Assembly (NCBI RefSeq): GCF_028009165.1
Contig: NW_026611614.1
Location: forward strand, 186,001-250,000
Length of the DNA stretch: 64,000 nt
Source of the DNA: Akanthomyces muscarius
Lineage: Eukaryota > Ascomycota > Sordariomycetes > Hypocreales > Cordycipitaceae
Direction: 5' to 3'
Shown here: in pieces, positions 44,872-54,751 of the stretch
How positions within the stretch are numbered: the first letter of the stretch is position 1
Layout: every line of letters begins with the position of its first letter
Program-made: the position numbers and the translations under genes
Notes under the pieces: model-generated
The model's input: only the letters and a program-made list of their open reading frames with translations
Told to the model about the DNA's origin: nothing
The model's database searches: none

Positions 44872-47243
44872 ATATTGTCGGGATCGCGTTTTAGAATGTG
44901 CGAAAATAGAACACGTCTTTTATCTTCTTTCCTTTTGCTACTCTGCATCTCCTGTGCGGCTCTTTGGGTTTCTTGGGGTCCTTCTCATTCACGCTGCTTC
45001 CTCTCGGCTTGTCCATGGGAACCCTCGAAAACACGCAGAAGCTCCCATTATGAGAAGTTCTGACAATGATTTTCGCACAATGCAAGCGCATGGAGCGGGG
45101 TCATGCTCAAGGCCTGGGACGAGCGAAAACTCGGCGACCTAGTATTGCCCGCGACATGTCTCGCGCACCACCACCCCACGAAGGAAAGAGAAGACGCATT
45201 CACTCGATTCCATTCTTGCCCTTATTACTCACCCTGAAATTCCGGCCTTCCCACATTACATTACCAGCGCGGTGATATAAAAGAAGTCTTGAATAAATAC
45301 TCGGGGCAAAAAAAAAAAAAAAAATTGGCCAAAATTAGGCGAGGCTAGTAGGGAATCAGTAGCCGGGAAGATATTTCCTAATCCCCGTTACTTCGAAGTG
45401 TGTTGGATATCAAGGAAGCCAGTGCTACAGATTAGGCTGAAGCGAGTTACGGTGGATGCGCACCGCGGCCACCGTGGCCACCGCCGTTTGACAGGCTTCT
45501 TGAGATCATGAGCGGCTGGGAAGCCCGCAGCACGACTAGTCTAGAGCAAGAAGTTTTCCTCGCATTCTTGCTGCGGGGAGCTCAGAACAGCTCAGGTCAA
45601 TGACATTTTTCCAGCGTGGATGAAAGCAACTGATTGGCATAGCAGGTTCTTTCAAGGCCACATCAATCAGCTCCGCAGCGGAGCCAACGAGAAAGAAAAA
45701 AAGAAAAGCAAAAACGCCTACTCGTGCCACGCACCACGGAAGGTGGGGAAGAACACTAGAAAGGGGGCGAGTGGCACGACATTCGACCCATGTCGGGGTC
45801 ATGGCTGCAATTTCCGCCTCATCCACTCTCGTGCAGATGAGGAAACGAAGGGGTGCACTTCATCAACATCTCACTGGTTACCAAGTATCTGGCTCAACGA
45901 ATAGCAGTAAGGAGACCTGATCAGGCTGCAGGGCGCCAATTCTCAAAGCACAGAGTAACCGCAAACTTTGAGCGCAGTACATAGACAAGCTTACCCTTCT
46001 TGCAGCCTTATTCTTGCATTACAGACGCTGCCAGCCTGGAAAATAATGCATGGCGGCGGTGGTAGGACCGTTACACAGTCGCTAGCTGATCGGGGAAATC
46101 TACGATCTCTTCCCCGCGAGCCGTCCGCACTGCTGTGGCTCTATCGGCGGCGGATCTGCCAGAGACTACTCTGTATCATGGGGGCATCGCTCTGAGTGGT
46201 AATAACGCTGGGGCTGGGGCCACCGACCCATAGAACCACTGCCCGGACAAACCGGACAACCGGACTACTTTGGTCTGGCCGAAACTGGGCCACCCTGTCC
46301 GAGAGCCTGACCCTCACCCCCCCGCCGTTTGTCGACCCGCCTACTTAGCTCGTTCGTTCGTTTAACACCCTAGCGAAAAGCGTTGACCTCTAGCCGGAGT
46401 GGCGTCTCCGCAATGCGTCCCCACGGATAACGTCTGGCGCGAAAAGCCATCTTCGAGACGCCTCACCAGCCCTGCTCCTGTAATGCAGGCATTCTTGCGT
46501 TGAACAAGTTGGTGCAAGTGGCGTACGTTGCTGTCGACGTTGTATCCGCGCGCGAACCAGGAACGGCCGTCCGTCGATGCTCCATGCTCCAGACCCCGTC
46601 CAACGGCCAGCTCAAGATACAACGCGCGCGAGCCAGACTTGTCGTTGCGTTAGCACCCCTCACCCCTTTCTGCAGCTAATAAGTCCCTATAACTAAGTCC
46701 CTACAGCCTGTGTATATTGCGCCTGTCGTCGGCTAACAAGCCAAGCTGTGTTTTGCAGAGATTAGCTGTCGTTTGATCGTGTGGGGATTCCGTGTACACA
46801 CCTATACAGAGCCATCTGGAGAAGAGAAGCAAAATACTTCAAAGAGGAGATGGATTACATCGCCGCCATAAAGCTCACTGCTGCTACCGCCTCGGTCTTC
46901 GGTGGCGTTTCACTTGGGTGCTAAAGAAATTCGCCAATGATGTTCTTGTTGTTCTCCCTTGACCACTTGAAGGAACCCAGTACGCGCCCGCTGTCTGGTG
47001 GTGGTGTGGAGTTGGCGGCTTCAAGGCAGCCAATCAAGACTTGCCAGTCAACCCTCCTAGAGAATGTGTGGCAGCCTCGTCCTCGCATGGCTCCCGCATG
47101 GCTGTCTCTTTGTGTATCGTGGCGTGTTTAGATGTGATAGGTCTTTGAAAAGAGGGGTAATAGGTTTGCAGCGAGAGAAAAGCTGTCAAGGAAGCTGGCT
47201 TCAGCTGCTGCCTTAGATTTTACAGCAACCCTTCTACGCTATA
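44872..47243. other. Gene-poor stretch with AATAAA and A17 tract
   Basis: AATAAA at 45292-45297 is followed by an A17 run at 45308-45324, like the 3' end of an inserted cDNA. Overlapping short frames elsewhere are unassigned. Near 46851 a plus-strand start (MDYIAAIKLTAATASVFGGV) is followed quickly by a stop. Confidence 0.3.
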
Positions 47244-47465
47244 ATGTGTCGTATCCTTAAAACCACGATGACTTTTTCCGGCTGTCCAACCAGTTGTAAC
47301 AAAAAAAGCGAAATGGTGATTTCTGACGGGTGCGAGAAGTACATGACGAGCGGCAAAGAGTGCCCAGAGAGCGAGTCAAAAGTAGAATACTCAGGCCAGT
47401 CAACAAGTCGCAGCCAATGTGACAGCCACAAAGACGAGGGATATAGCGACAACTATACACGTTAG
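47244..47465 (+). CDS. Small cysteine-containing hypothetical protein, 73 aa
   Basis: From ATG 47244 the frame reads MCRILKTTMTFSGCPTSCNK and stays hydrophilic to the end, with six Cys (MCR, GCP, SCN, GCE, ECP, QCD). There is no signal peptide, so it would be intracellular. Fungi have many short, uncharacterised proteins starting MCR/MCK with similarly spaced Cys, and this resembles them, but I cannot name a family. It converges on the kinase-like gene, and their stops are 72 bp apart. Confidence 0.4.
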   Translation: MCRILKTTMTFSGCPTSCNKKSEMVISDGCEKYMTSGKECPESESKVEYSGQSTSRSQCDSHKDEGYSDNYTR

Positions 47466-47536
47466 GTACGTGGCCAGCAGTAGAACTACCACAGAGCGTC
47501 GCTAACCATTTTAAAGTAACTACAAATAACTAGAGA

Positions 47537-48583
47537 TTAAGATCCTTCAGTGATAGCTAAAGCATCAATAATTTGCTGTGCGTCATCCCAGCTGCCTGCC
47601 CAGCACCGGCGAATAATACTGCCGCAGCGGAGCATAGACACTTCAGGAAAATTCTCCGCCGAGAAGCGATCGTGGACCTCTTCCTCAGTGATATCAGGAT
47701 AAGGTTCATGCCCGGTCTGAATGTAATAGAGTACAGAGCCCAGCGCAAATAGGTCGTCAGCTTGCGTCGGCTTCCAGTCCCATCCTGGTCGCTGGAACCT
47801 TGCACTTGTCGTGATTGTTGGGGGGGAACCCGAGACTGACGATCCCGCGAAGTCCGCGATGTGTAGCTCAAGAGCCTCGTTGAGCATAAAATTGCGGGGT
47901 GTAACGTCACAATGTATTATGTCCGCCGAGTGCACTGCGACCAGCGCCTCTGCAGCGTGTCTCATCCAGAGACGTCTCTGTTCGCTCGTGACTGTCTCGT
48001 TGTGATCGTCCAGATATGATTGAAGATTCCCATTCTCAAGGTATTCTATTATCAGGGAGCACGCGCTGGCATCCCAGCTGATCAGTCTTGGAACACGCGC
48101 ATTGTCGCCAATGCGTTGGTAAGCTTCGGCTTCAGTCCTCATCTGCTGGCGGCATGTGTTCTCCTTCTCGGGACAGTAAGGGTTTGGTTTCGGGTATTTT
48201 ATGATGTCGCCAGATGGAAGTCTGTCCACGAACGAAGTTGCTCCTTGACCAACATAATTTCCCTTGGTGCGAAAGTATATTTCTCCGTAAGGTATAGTGG
48301 CCGGGATAACAAAAGCTTGATCGGGTAGGGTTGGTAACAGGTTACGACGCCAAGGTCCTGGTGTTCGGCGGTATTTCAGCGTACGTGGGCAAATGTGCGG
48401 AGGCGGAACCTATTGCAAATACTTCGTGTTAGCTTCGATGTCGGGCGTTGTCAGAGAGAGACGGACAGATTTGGCCACAGTCGTCGGGCGAAGGCTATCT
48501 AACAGCCGCCTCAAGAACGACGCGGTTCTATCACATTGCGCGACGATAGTGCGCCAGAGCCAGTCGACAAAATGGCTGGCCAT
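47537..48583 (-). CDS. Fungal protein kinase-like gene with an ambiguous TAG
   Basis: The kinase frame runs from PPPHICPRTLKYRRTPGPWR through YGEIYFRTKGNYVGQGATSF (Gly loop), GDIIKYPKPNPYCPEKE, LIIEYLENGNLQSYL, HSADIIHCDVTPRNFML (catalytic loop) and LHIADFAGSS (DFA in place of DFG). It ends with DDLFALGSVLYYIQTG and a stop at 47537. Upstream, the frame continues through a TAG at 48410-48412 to ATG 48583 (MASHFVDWLWRTI). GCTAAC lies about 20 bases before that TAG and the sequence ends TTGCAATAG, so it may be an intron acceptor rather than a stop. Small kinases of this layout are widespread in Pezizomycotina and uncharacterised. Catalytic residues (Lys, Asp, Asn) are present. Confidence 0.65.
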
Positions 48584-49033
48584 AGTGTAGCAAACTCGAG
48601 CGCTCTTATCTGGGCGAGTTCTACCCGTGGAATGACGCTTTGGAGTGTGTCGTCGCCAAGAGGCCAGGATAAACACTCTAGAAGCACGAGAGCTGCAGCG
48701 ACTTGCTAGTGGCCGCGAAGGGGTGGTCAAGGCCGAGGATCGATACAGGACCCTTGCGAGGTCAGAGATAACCTGACCGAGCTCCACATAGTTGACCTGA
48801 CCGAGTTAGGCCTGGGCTAACATTTTTCCGATACAGACATGTACAGGCATGTACCGTCACATAATTGGTTAGTTAGGGGATGTGCGAAGCACGCTGCGCG
48901 AAGCGTTGGTTTGGATTCGGGTTAAGATTAGGATTCGAATTATAGTTAACTAGAGTTAGTGGTATATTCTTTTGTTAATTCTTGTATTTTGGCTGTCTCC
49001 TTTCGCACCAGGCATCACGACCTAACAACAAGC
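48584..49033. other. Short gap
   Basis: The kinase frame stays open upstream to about 48787 without a further ATG I would trust. Otherwise nothing is seen. Confidence 0.3.
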
Positions 49034-49315
49034 ATGCAAGCTTCAGCATCGCTGCTGTTCATTCTTGTTTCTCTTTGCGACTTCAAGGCCAACGTGTTCC
49101 CGTATGCCAAGAACCGCCATCAAACTTGCCCTGCTGCACTCGTGTTGGGAGAAATATGCGAAGAAGGCTGCGAAGGCGTTGTGGTGGGGCCCGCTCGACC
49201 TACGACGGCCGGCGCGAAACGGATTCAATTGGGGCCAGAGCGGACGCTAATTGAAAGGCAAGGCGATGGGAACTGCGGAGCTCCGCTGAAACGAAAAGCA
49301 GGGCCGCATAAATGA
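49034..49315 (+). CDS. Candidate small secreted protein, 93 aa
   Basis: ATG 49034 opens an uninterrupted frame with a convincing signal peptide (MQASASLLFILVSLCDFKA). The mature part contains four Cys (HQTCP, GEICEEGCEG, GNCGAP), and a basic tail reads PLKRKAGPHK. There is no domain I recognise. Size, secretion signal and Cys content are those of candidate effectors, but other small secreted functions are as likely. The gene has no intron in this model. Confidence 0.4.
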   Translation: MQASASLLFILVSLCDFKANVFPYAKNRHQTCPAALVLGEICEEGCEGVVVGPARPTTAGAKRIQLGPERTLIERQGDGNCGAPLKRKAGPHK

Positions 49316-49852
49316 TCCATCACATGCGCGGGTCACGTATCGCCCTGAGAGTGGACAGGCTGTAGAAATTTGTTCTTCCTAATAATAAACTGATTTATCT
49401 AGCTCTCTACCGATGACAATCTCAGCGTGACAGGACGGGCGGCGGCTTACCTGGTGAGGCAGCAGCGTGTAACCTATCAAGGCTTGCAAGGCTGCCCCAA
49501 TGGCTTTTGCCAATCCTGACTCCTTTGCTAGACACGTCATCTTCCTTCGTATGCCTGAATTAACGTTTATCTGCCCTTTCCTCTCGTACCATAATGGCTG
49601 CCTCAGGTACCACTTCGTGTCTCCGCACGTATTGTGTACTCTTTCAACATCCACCTCCCGCGAGCTCCTCTACACACTATTGCCTTACCATCTGTCCGCA
49701 AGCCGGTCCATGGCCTTCCGTCCCCATTGACAAGGTCAATAAACGCCTTTCTAGTTGCAAAAACAGCTTGCAATATCTCATCTGTCGGATTGCCGAGAAA
49801 TAAACGCAACCGCAAGCAACGAGTTGGAAACGGCACCAAGCAACAACGCGAC
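49316..49852. other. Intergenic, no recognised gene
   Basis: Open frames on both strands, none family-like. The frame of the next gene is open from 49634 but ATG 49853 is preferred, since hydrophobic segments only begin after it. Confidence 0.3.
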
Positions 49853-50644
49853 ATGGCAACGTCCCTGACGCAGAAACTTGGGTACAGCAGTGTGCTAGGC
49901 GATGTTGTAGGCGGTTTGGTGTATAGTGTCCTATCGTTCTGGGCTTTTTCTGGGACGGACTCTATGATACTTTCCACTACTGGGCATGATGGGATACGTG
50001 ACACGCTGGTTAAGCTTTTGTTTATCATCTTCCTGGTTCCAGCCCTAATATGGGGTTTCATTGATCCGATGGTGGGCACTGGGCTTATGGGTTTTGCAAC
50101 TGGCGTAAGGGAATGCTAGGCACTCACAAGCTATTACTAACCGCAAGGGCAGGTACTATACTCGGCTTTATGTGGCATAGATCTATCAATATGCCACATT
50201 GTAGGCGTTATTGTGTGCTGCTTCGCATACAACGGAACGGTTCCTCCTTACGAGAGTAAACTAGACCGCAAGCTCCGGAAACAGAGCTCAGCCGAGGTCT
50301 GTTCAGTTTGCCTCCTACCTATTGCCCACTCGGAGAAGGACGAGCGGGATGGGACGATGGAGGCGGAAACGGACATTGTCGGAGTTCTGACCACCCTCAT
50401 GCTGCCATATATCTCTGCGGCTGCTGGTTACTTGGTGATGTTTGCCTTGCCCCGAAATTTGCAACCACACACCATGAAGGATCGACTTGGGCCAAAATGG
50501 GTGCGAAGTCTGTTAGGCGGTTATATTTTTGTTATGGTACGGAAAGCGTGGGTTTTGGTGTATAAGATGCACAAGGAACGTGCACAAGATGCACAAGGAA
50601 CGTGTACAGGAGAAATCCTTTGCGAAGGTGCCAAACGCAGATAG
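49853..50644 (+). CDS. Multi-pass membrane protein, 247 aa, two exons
   Basis: Exon 1 is 49853-50104 (MATSLTQKLGYSSVLGDVVG). The intron has donor GTAAGG, a consensus TACTAAC branch and acceptor GGGCAG. Exon 2 is 50153-50644, joined in phase 0. Membrane segments are GLVYSVLSFWAF, LLFIIFLVPALIWGF, ICHIVGVIVCCFAY, VLTTLMLPYISAAAGYLVMF and LLGGYIFVMVRKAWVLV. At 50564-50607 a 22-bp unit (AAGATGCACAAGGAACGTGC plus AC) is duplicated in tandem. Since 22 is not a multiple of three, it shifts the frame and replaces the C-terminal tail. Family unknown. Confidence 0.55.
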
Positions 50645-51858
50645 AGGTCACCACGTAAGTGAAACTGCAGCCTGTCCTGCCGCCTGCTGCCTGCCGCAGA
50701 CAGATCACCTACTACAGGCCAAAAGTAGCTTCTAGCAATTCCTATTTATCGATACATCAGCTTTACCATCGGTTTAATCACATCTTGTTAGTTCTAATAG
50801 TAGCTCTCTAGTGGGCCACTTCCCATAGTGACCGTGATTTTATCCCTAGCTCTGAGGCTCGCTTTACCTAGCGGTAGCAGTCTGGCCGGAGATACTTTTA
50901 AGGTGGGTGGTGCTTGGAGACATTCGCGAGAAGGCTTTCTCGAATTAGCCGCCCGTTCTTCGTTGGGAGTCAATATTCTAAGGCTGCTATGGGATATAAG
51001 GTGTCTATAGAGATGTGCAGTGCCACAAGTTTCAACAAGAGAAACGTGTAATAAAGGCATAGCGGAACTATACCTTACTTTTAAACTTAATAAAGGCTAC
51101 CCTATATTTAAAGCCTACTATACATAGCGTAATATAATACTAGATTTAACTTAGTAGGAATGATAGTTAAATAGTATATTACTAAGTAGGCACGGTCTAA
51201 TACCGGTAGTACGGAGTGTCGGTTATACATCCCACATGATTTCGAGTAAACATTTCAGTACACCCTTTTAGGCATCAACAAATCTGTTATTTGCACACCA
51301 CTGTTTACTAAACTCAGGAACTGCGCAGTGGAAGCTCATGAATTAGGCAGACACCCCCCATACGCCCCAGGTGTGCCCGGGTTCGGCCTCAGGGAGCAGC
51401 TTCGGGACGGGAGTCACATCAGTGATCCAAAAGCACTTATGGACCAATTTGAGTATGGAAAAAATCCGGGCTCAGATTTCTTTACTTAATAAATTTTCGT
51501 ATAGTCAGGTTTCATAGCCAGTGGCTAATTCTTAGTGTCCATGTACTGTATTGAATCCATCTCTTCTGCTCTCATCAGTAAGAACCGTCATTTCAGCCAG
51601 TGTCAGTGTCAGTTTGCACCACACAAACTACGTAGCTAGTAGCTTGAGGGAGCTTCCGTGCCAAAACAACGAAGGCACGGAGACAGATGCTAAGGCCAAG
51701 GTGTGTGGAGCTAATAATATCGGTTCAACCTGTCACGGCCGACGTGATAATCACAAAGCCTCCCACAACCATGCTCTATGGCTTTCTTGCCGTCCAAACA
51801 TGCCTGAGTATGCTCTTTAGCTTGGATGAGGGCACAAACGCTGGCATTGATTGTCAAC
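50645..51858. other. Intergenic with AT-rich tract
   Basis: 51050-51220 is strongly A/T-rich with many TA steps, like a RIP-mutated repeat. No gene recognised. Confidence 0.35.
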
Positions 51859-53023
51859 CTACATGTTCAAATATGCGTGATATCGTAGTGTGCAGATCTC
51901 GCTCCGCAATCGCGCGCAGAGGTCTTTCACTTGGGACACATCCATGCCAAGCTTCTCTACCAAGGGAGCCAAGCTCATGGCTTCTACAGCCTCGGTCAGA
52001 CCTACGTTGAACCACATGGCTACAATTTTTTCGTGCGGATCATCGCACCAAGGGCTGACACAACATCGAATGATGGTTTCGTCGAACTCGATATAGCCTG
52101 CGGCTTGCATCATGTGCCGCACTTGGGAGCTTGACACTCTCGCACTGCGTTGAAAGCCATCCATCCCTTGAAGGAATAGCTGAGACCATTCTAGAAGAGC
52201 AGATTTGTCAGGTCTAGCACTGCTTTCCCATCGCGGCACCCAATCTATCTCAACCTGTTCTATGATACCCCTCTTACGGGCCGTATGTCTAGTAGCGGTT
52301 AGAATAGCTCGTCTTTTTACATGTGGGGGGGCACAGGACGAGTCGATCGAGCCTCGCATAAACTGACTTGAAAGCGTTCCGATAAACAGCCTCCCACAAG
52401 CTGCCTTGTATGCTGCCCAGAAGCAGTCTCATGTGTACAAAATCGAAATCAGTCGGTAACGGAGCCCAAGAGCTATCTTCTATATTCATTTGCACTGTGG
52501 CCATGTTCGGTGGGATCCTGGAACGAGTCAGTCCTTCGTCACAGCGTAGAGCTGCGAACCGGCGCCAACTCACTGGGGGGGCTGGACTCGATTTAGATCC
52601 ACCGCCGTGACATGGGCCGCCGGAAGGATTCTTAAATGGAATCAGTACCAGCCTCTGTTCTACGGCATCCAATAATAGTACGTACTCTTCCGCCACATAG
52701 ATGGCCCAGATGCCAGTGCCGGTGCCGAGGTCCAAGATGCTCGCCGGGAGGCTGTGGTGGATGGGATATGAAAATGGAAAACCTTTGCGTGCTAAGAGAA
52801 AAAACTTGTGAAATATATCCAAGCGCCTCATCTCTTCCTATTGTAATAGAGTACCGTTAGCGCAGAGTATCAAATGCCGGCTTGGTACAAGACGTCTATA
52901 CTTGATCGATGGGGAAAAGATACAGGTCTCGTCTCCATGACCCGTAGAAACGGCCATGCCTCCAATAACCTTCAGTCAACAACACTCTGTCAGAAGATAT
53001 CTTATGAAGCTTGATCAGTATAT
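51859..53023 (-). CDS. LaeA-like SAM-dependent methyltransferase, 5' end unresolved
   Basis: Modelled exons are 53023-52902, 52837-52686, 52630-52574, 52517-52368 and 52288-51859. All junctions keep frame and have good signals (GTATAG/AATAG, GTACGT/TTAAG, GTGAGT/TTCCAG, GTCAGT/ACTAG). They join to give [40 protein letters not shown], motif [21 protein letters not shown], motif [21 protein letters not shown] and [15 protein letters not shown]. The C-terminus reads [18 protein letters not shown] and [20 protein letters not shown]. The start exon, probably within 53024-53120, is not settled. Close relatives are the TAM-domain/LAE1-like methyltransferases often found in metabolite clusters. No stop interrupts the five exons, so it looks functional. 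Confidence 0.8.
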
Positions 53024-54430
53024 CTGAAAGATAACACTAGCTTTACAACGCGTGCTACCTCTTGCTTTGGGTCGTGGTGGCTCGGAAATGTTTGCATTAT
53101 TGTCAGTGTCACCAGCGGCGACCGTTCCAAGGGGGTCAAGGGGGGTGGGCGGAGAGTGAAAGTACCGAGTAACTTCGATATTTTCAAGCTATCGGGGTCT
53201 GTCACGTGGCAGTTAGGTCGTTTCAAGCTGCGGTGCTCGTTGGATGGCACTGACCTGCGCAGCACAATTTTTTTCAACAGTTTGTGCGTTAACCTGCAGC
53301 CTTCTTGTACGCTGGCGAGTAGACCCACAGTAACATGCACTTGCAGCGAAGCAGGTCATACAGCGAAGTTGGAAAGCACCGAAACTAAGAAAGCTACAGA
53401 GACATGACGGCGTTACTATAAAAAAAAGCACCAAAAGGCGGCCTTCTGCGCGCCCCACCTAGTTCTGTTCGTTTTCGGTCTGTCTTCGTAGTTACATGCG
53501 TAACTGAGCCCCGCAGGTCAAAAGCGTGTCACAATTTCCCTTTCGGTCTGTCGTCAGGCGGCATTAGCTCATCACCCCGTAGGTACGTTAGCTCATCGCT
53601 AACTTTAGTACGTCCTCGAAGTACCCCAAAGGTGTGGTGTCCACGGCGAGCCGTTTTGCGGCGGCCCGCTTCGGCGCAGGGCGCCACACAGTACATGCTG
53701 TTATTAAACAAAGACTCATGCTATAAACCTATCACATACAGGTTTTGATGCTCGGCAGAGAGTGGTTCTAGCGATTGAAGTTCAACACTGCTCCGCTTTC
53801 AAGCTCATCGATTGACACTTAGAGCCATAGTTGGCCACGGGTTCCTCCTTTAAATACCCCCTTTTATACCGGCGGTCGAGAACATTTACAAAATTGACGA
53901 GGCAAGCTGCAGGCGGCTCGAGAGTACCCTGAATCGGTATTTGTTTGACTTGTCATTCTCGAGGCGGGATGACAGGTTGCCAATGGTTGCCAAGTCGGCA
54001 TTGTTGGTGTCTTGGAAGTCTTAGAAGGCAAAGTGAGTAACAGGCAAACTAATGACACTACAAAGGCTTGTGCGATAGAGGCTCTATGGCGTCCTCAGTC
54101 AACGTGGCCGCAGTAGATGGAACAGGGTCGTCATTGACAGGCCTAGCATTCACTGCACCCAACAAATCCACCTCTCCCTTTTTTCAGTATTTAAAATCCA
54201 AGTTTAGGAGTTTTTAAAATAATATGAGCATTTCCTTCAGAATCAAAAATTCGCAACTCCATTTTGGTTTGGGCTATAGTTGCGAATGCCATCGTCACAG
54301 GTATTGCCGCAACATCGGTGCAAGTAAATGACTGAAGAACAAGCAGTCTGGTGGCAATAGTTATAACGCTAATTCCTCAACAAGAATTTTCACAAATAAT
54401 AAAACTCGCACCCATGATGGGCTTAGTATC
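53024..54430. other. Upstream of methyltransferase, no gene seen
   Basis: A minus-strand frame (53340-53002) overlaps the presumed first exon. An ATG at about 53099 (MQTFPSHHDPKQE) is a possible start but no donor fits in phase. The rest shows no gene. Confidence 0.3.
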
Positions 54431-54751
54431 CGCGTGCCTTTTCAGCGTCTATGTGCCTTTTCAGCGTCCGCGTTTCTTTTCAGCGTCTGCGTGCCTTTTT
54501 AGCGTCCGCGTGCCTTTTTAGCGTCCGCGTGCCTTTCATCGTCCGCGTGTCTTTTTAGCGTCTACGTGCCTCTTTAGCGTCCACATGCCTTTTTAGCGTT
54601 CACGTGCCTTTTCAGCGTCTACGTGCCTTTTTAGCGTCTGCGTGCCTTTTAGTATACGTGCCTCTTTAGCGTCCACATGCCGTTTTAGCGTCCACGTGCC
54701 TTTTCAGCGTCTACGTACCTTTTTAGCGTCTACGTACCTTTTTGGCGTCCA
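54431..54751. repeat. 19-bp minisatellite, about 17 units
   Basis: The unit is close to GCGTCTACGTGCCTTTTTA and recurs head-to-tail with C/T and A/G variants (GTCC, GTCT, TTCA, TTTA). A few shortened units occur, for example CCTTTCATCGTCC near 54532 and TTTTAGTATACGTG near 54647. With a 19-bp unit the frame changes at each copy, so the array is not selected as protein. Variation is almost entirely transitions. It lies in the gene-poor side of the window. Confidence 0.9.

Noticed and set aside
740..48412. Recoding of TAG as an amino acid, since many frames continue in phase after TAG
   Set aside because: Intact genes in the window (SRPK-like kinase, phosphotransferase, ABC transporter, DPBB protein) contain no internal TAG, and relics also have frameshifts. 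RIP at CpA explains the TAG excess.
53002..53340. Minus-strand frame as the N-terminus of the methyltransferase
   Set aside because: No donor in the right phase joins it to the exon at 53023, and most of it does not resemble the family; only its last part may include the start codon.
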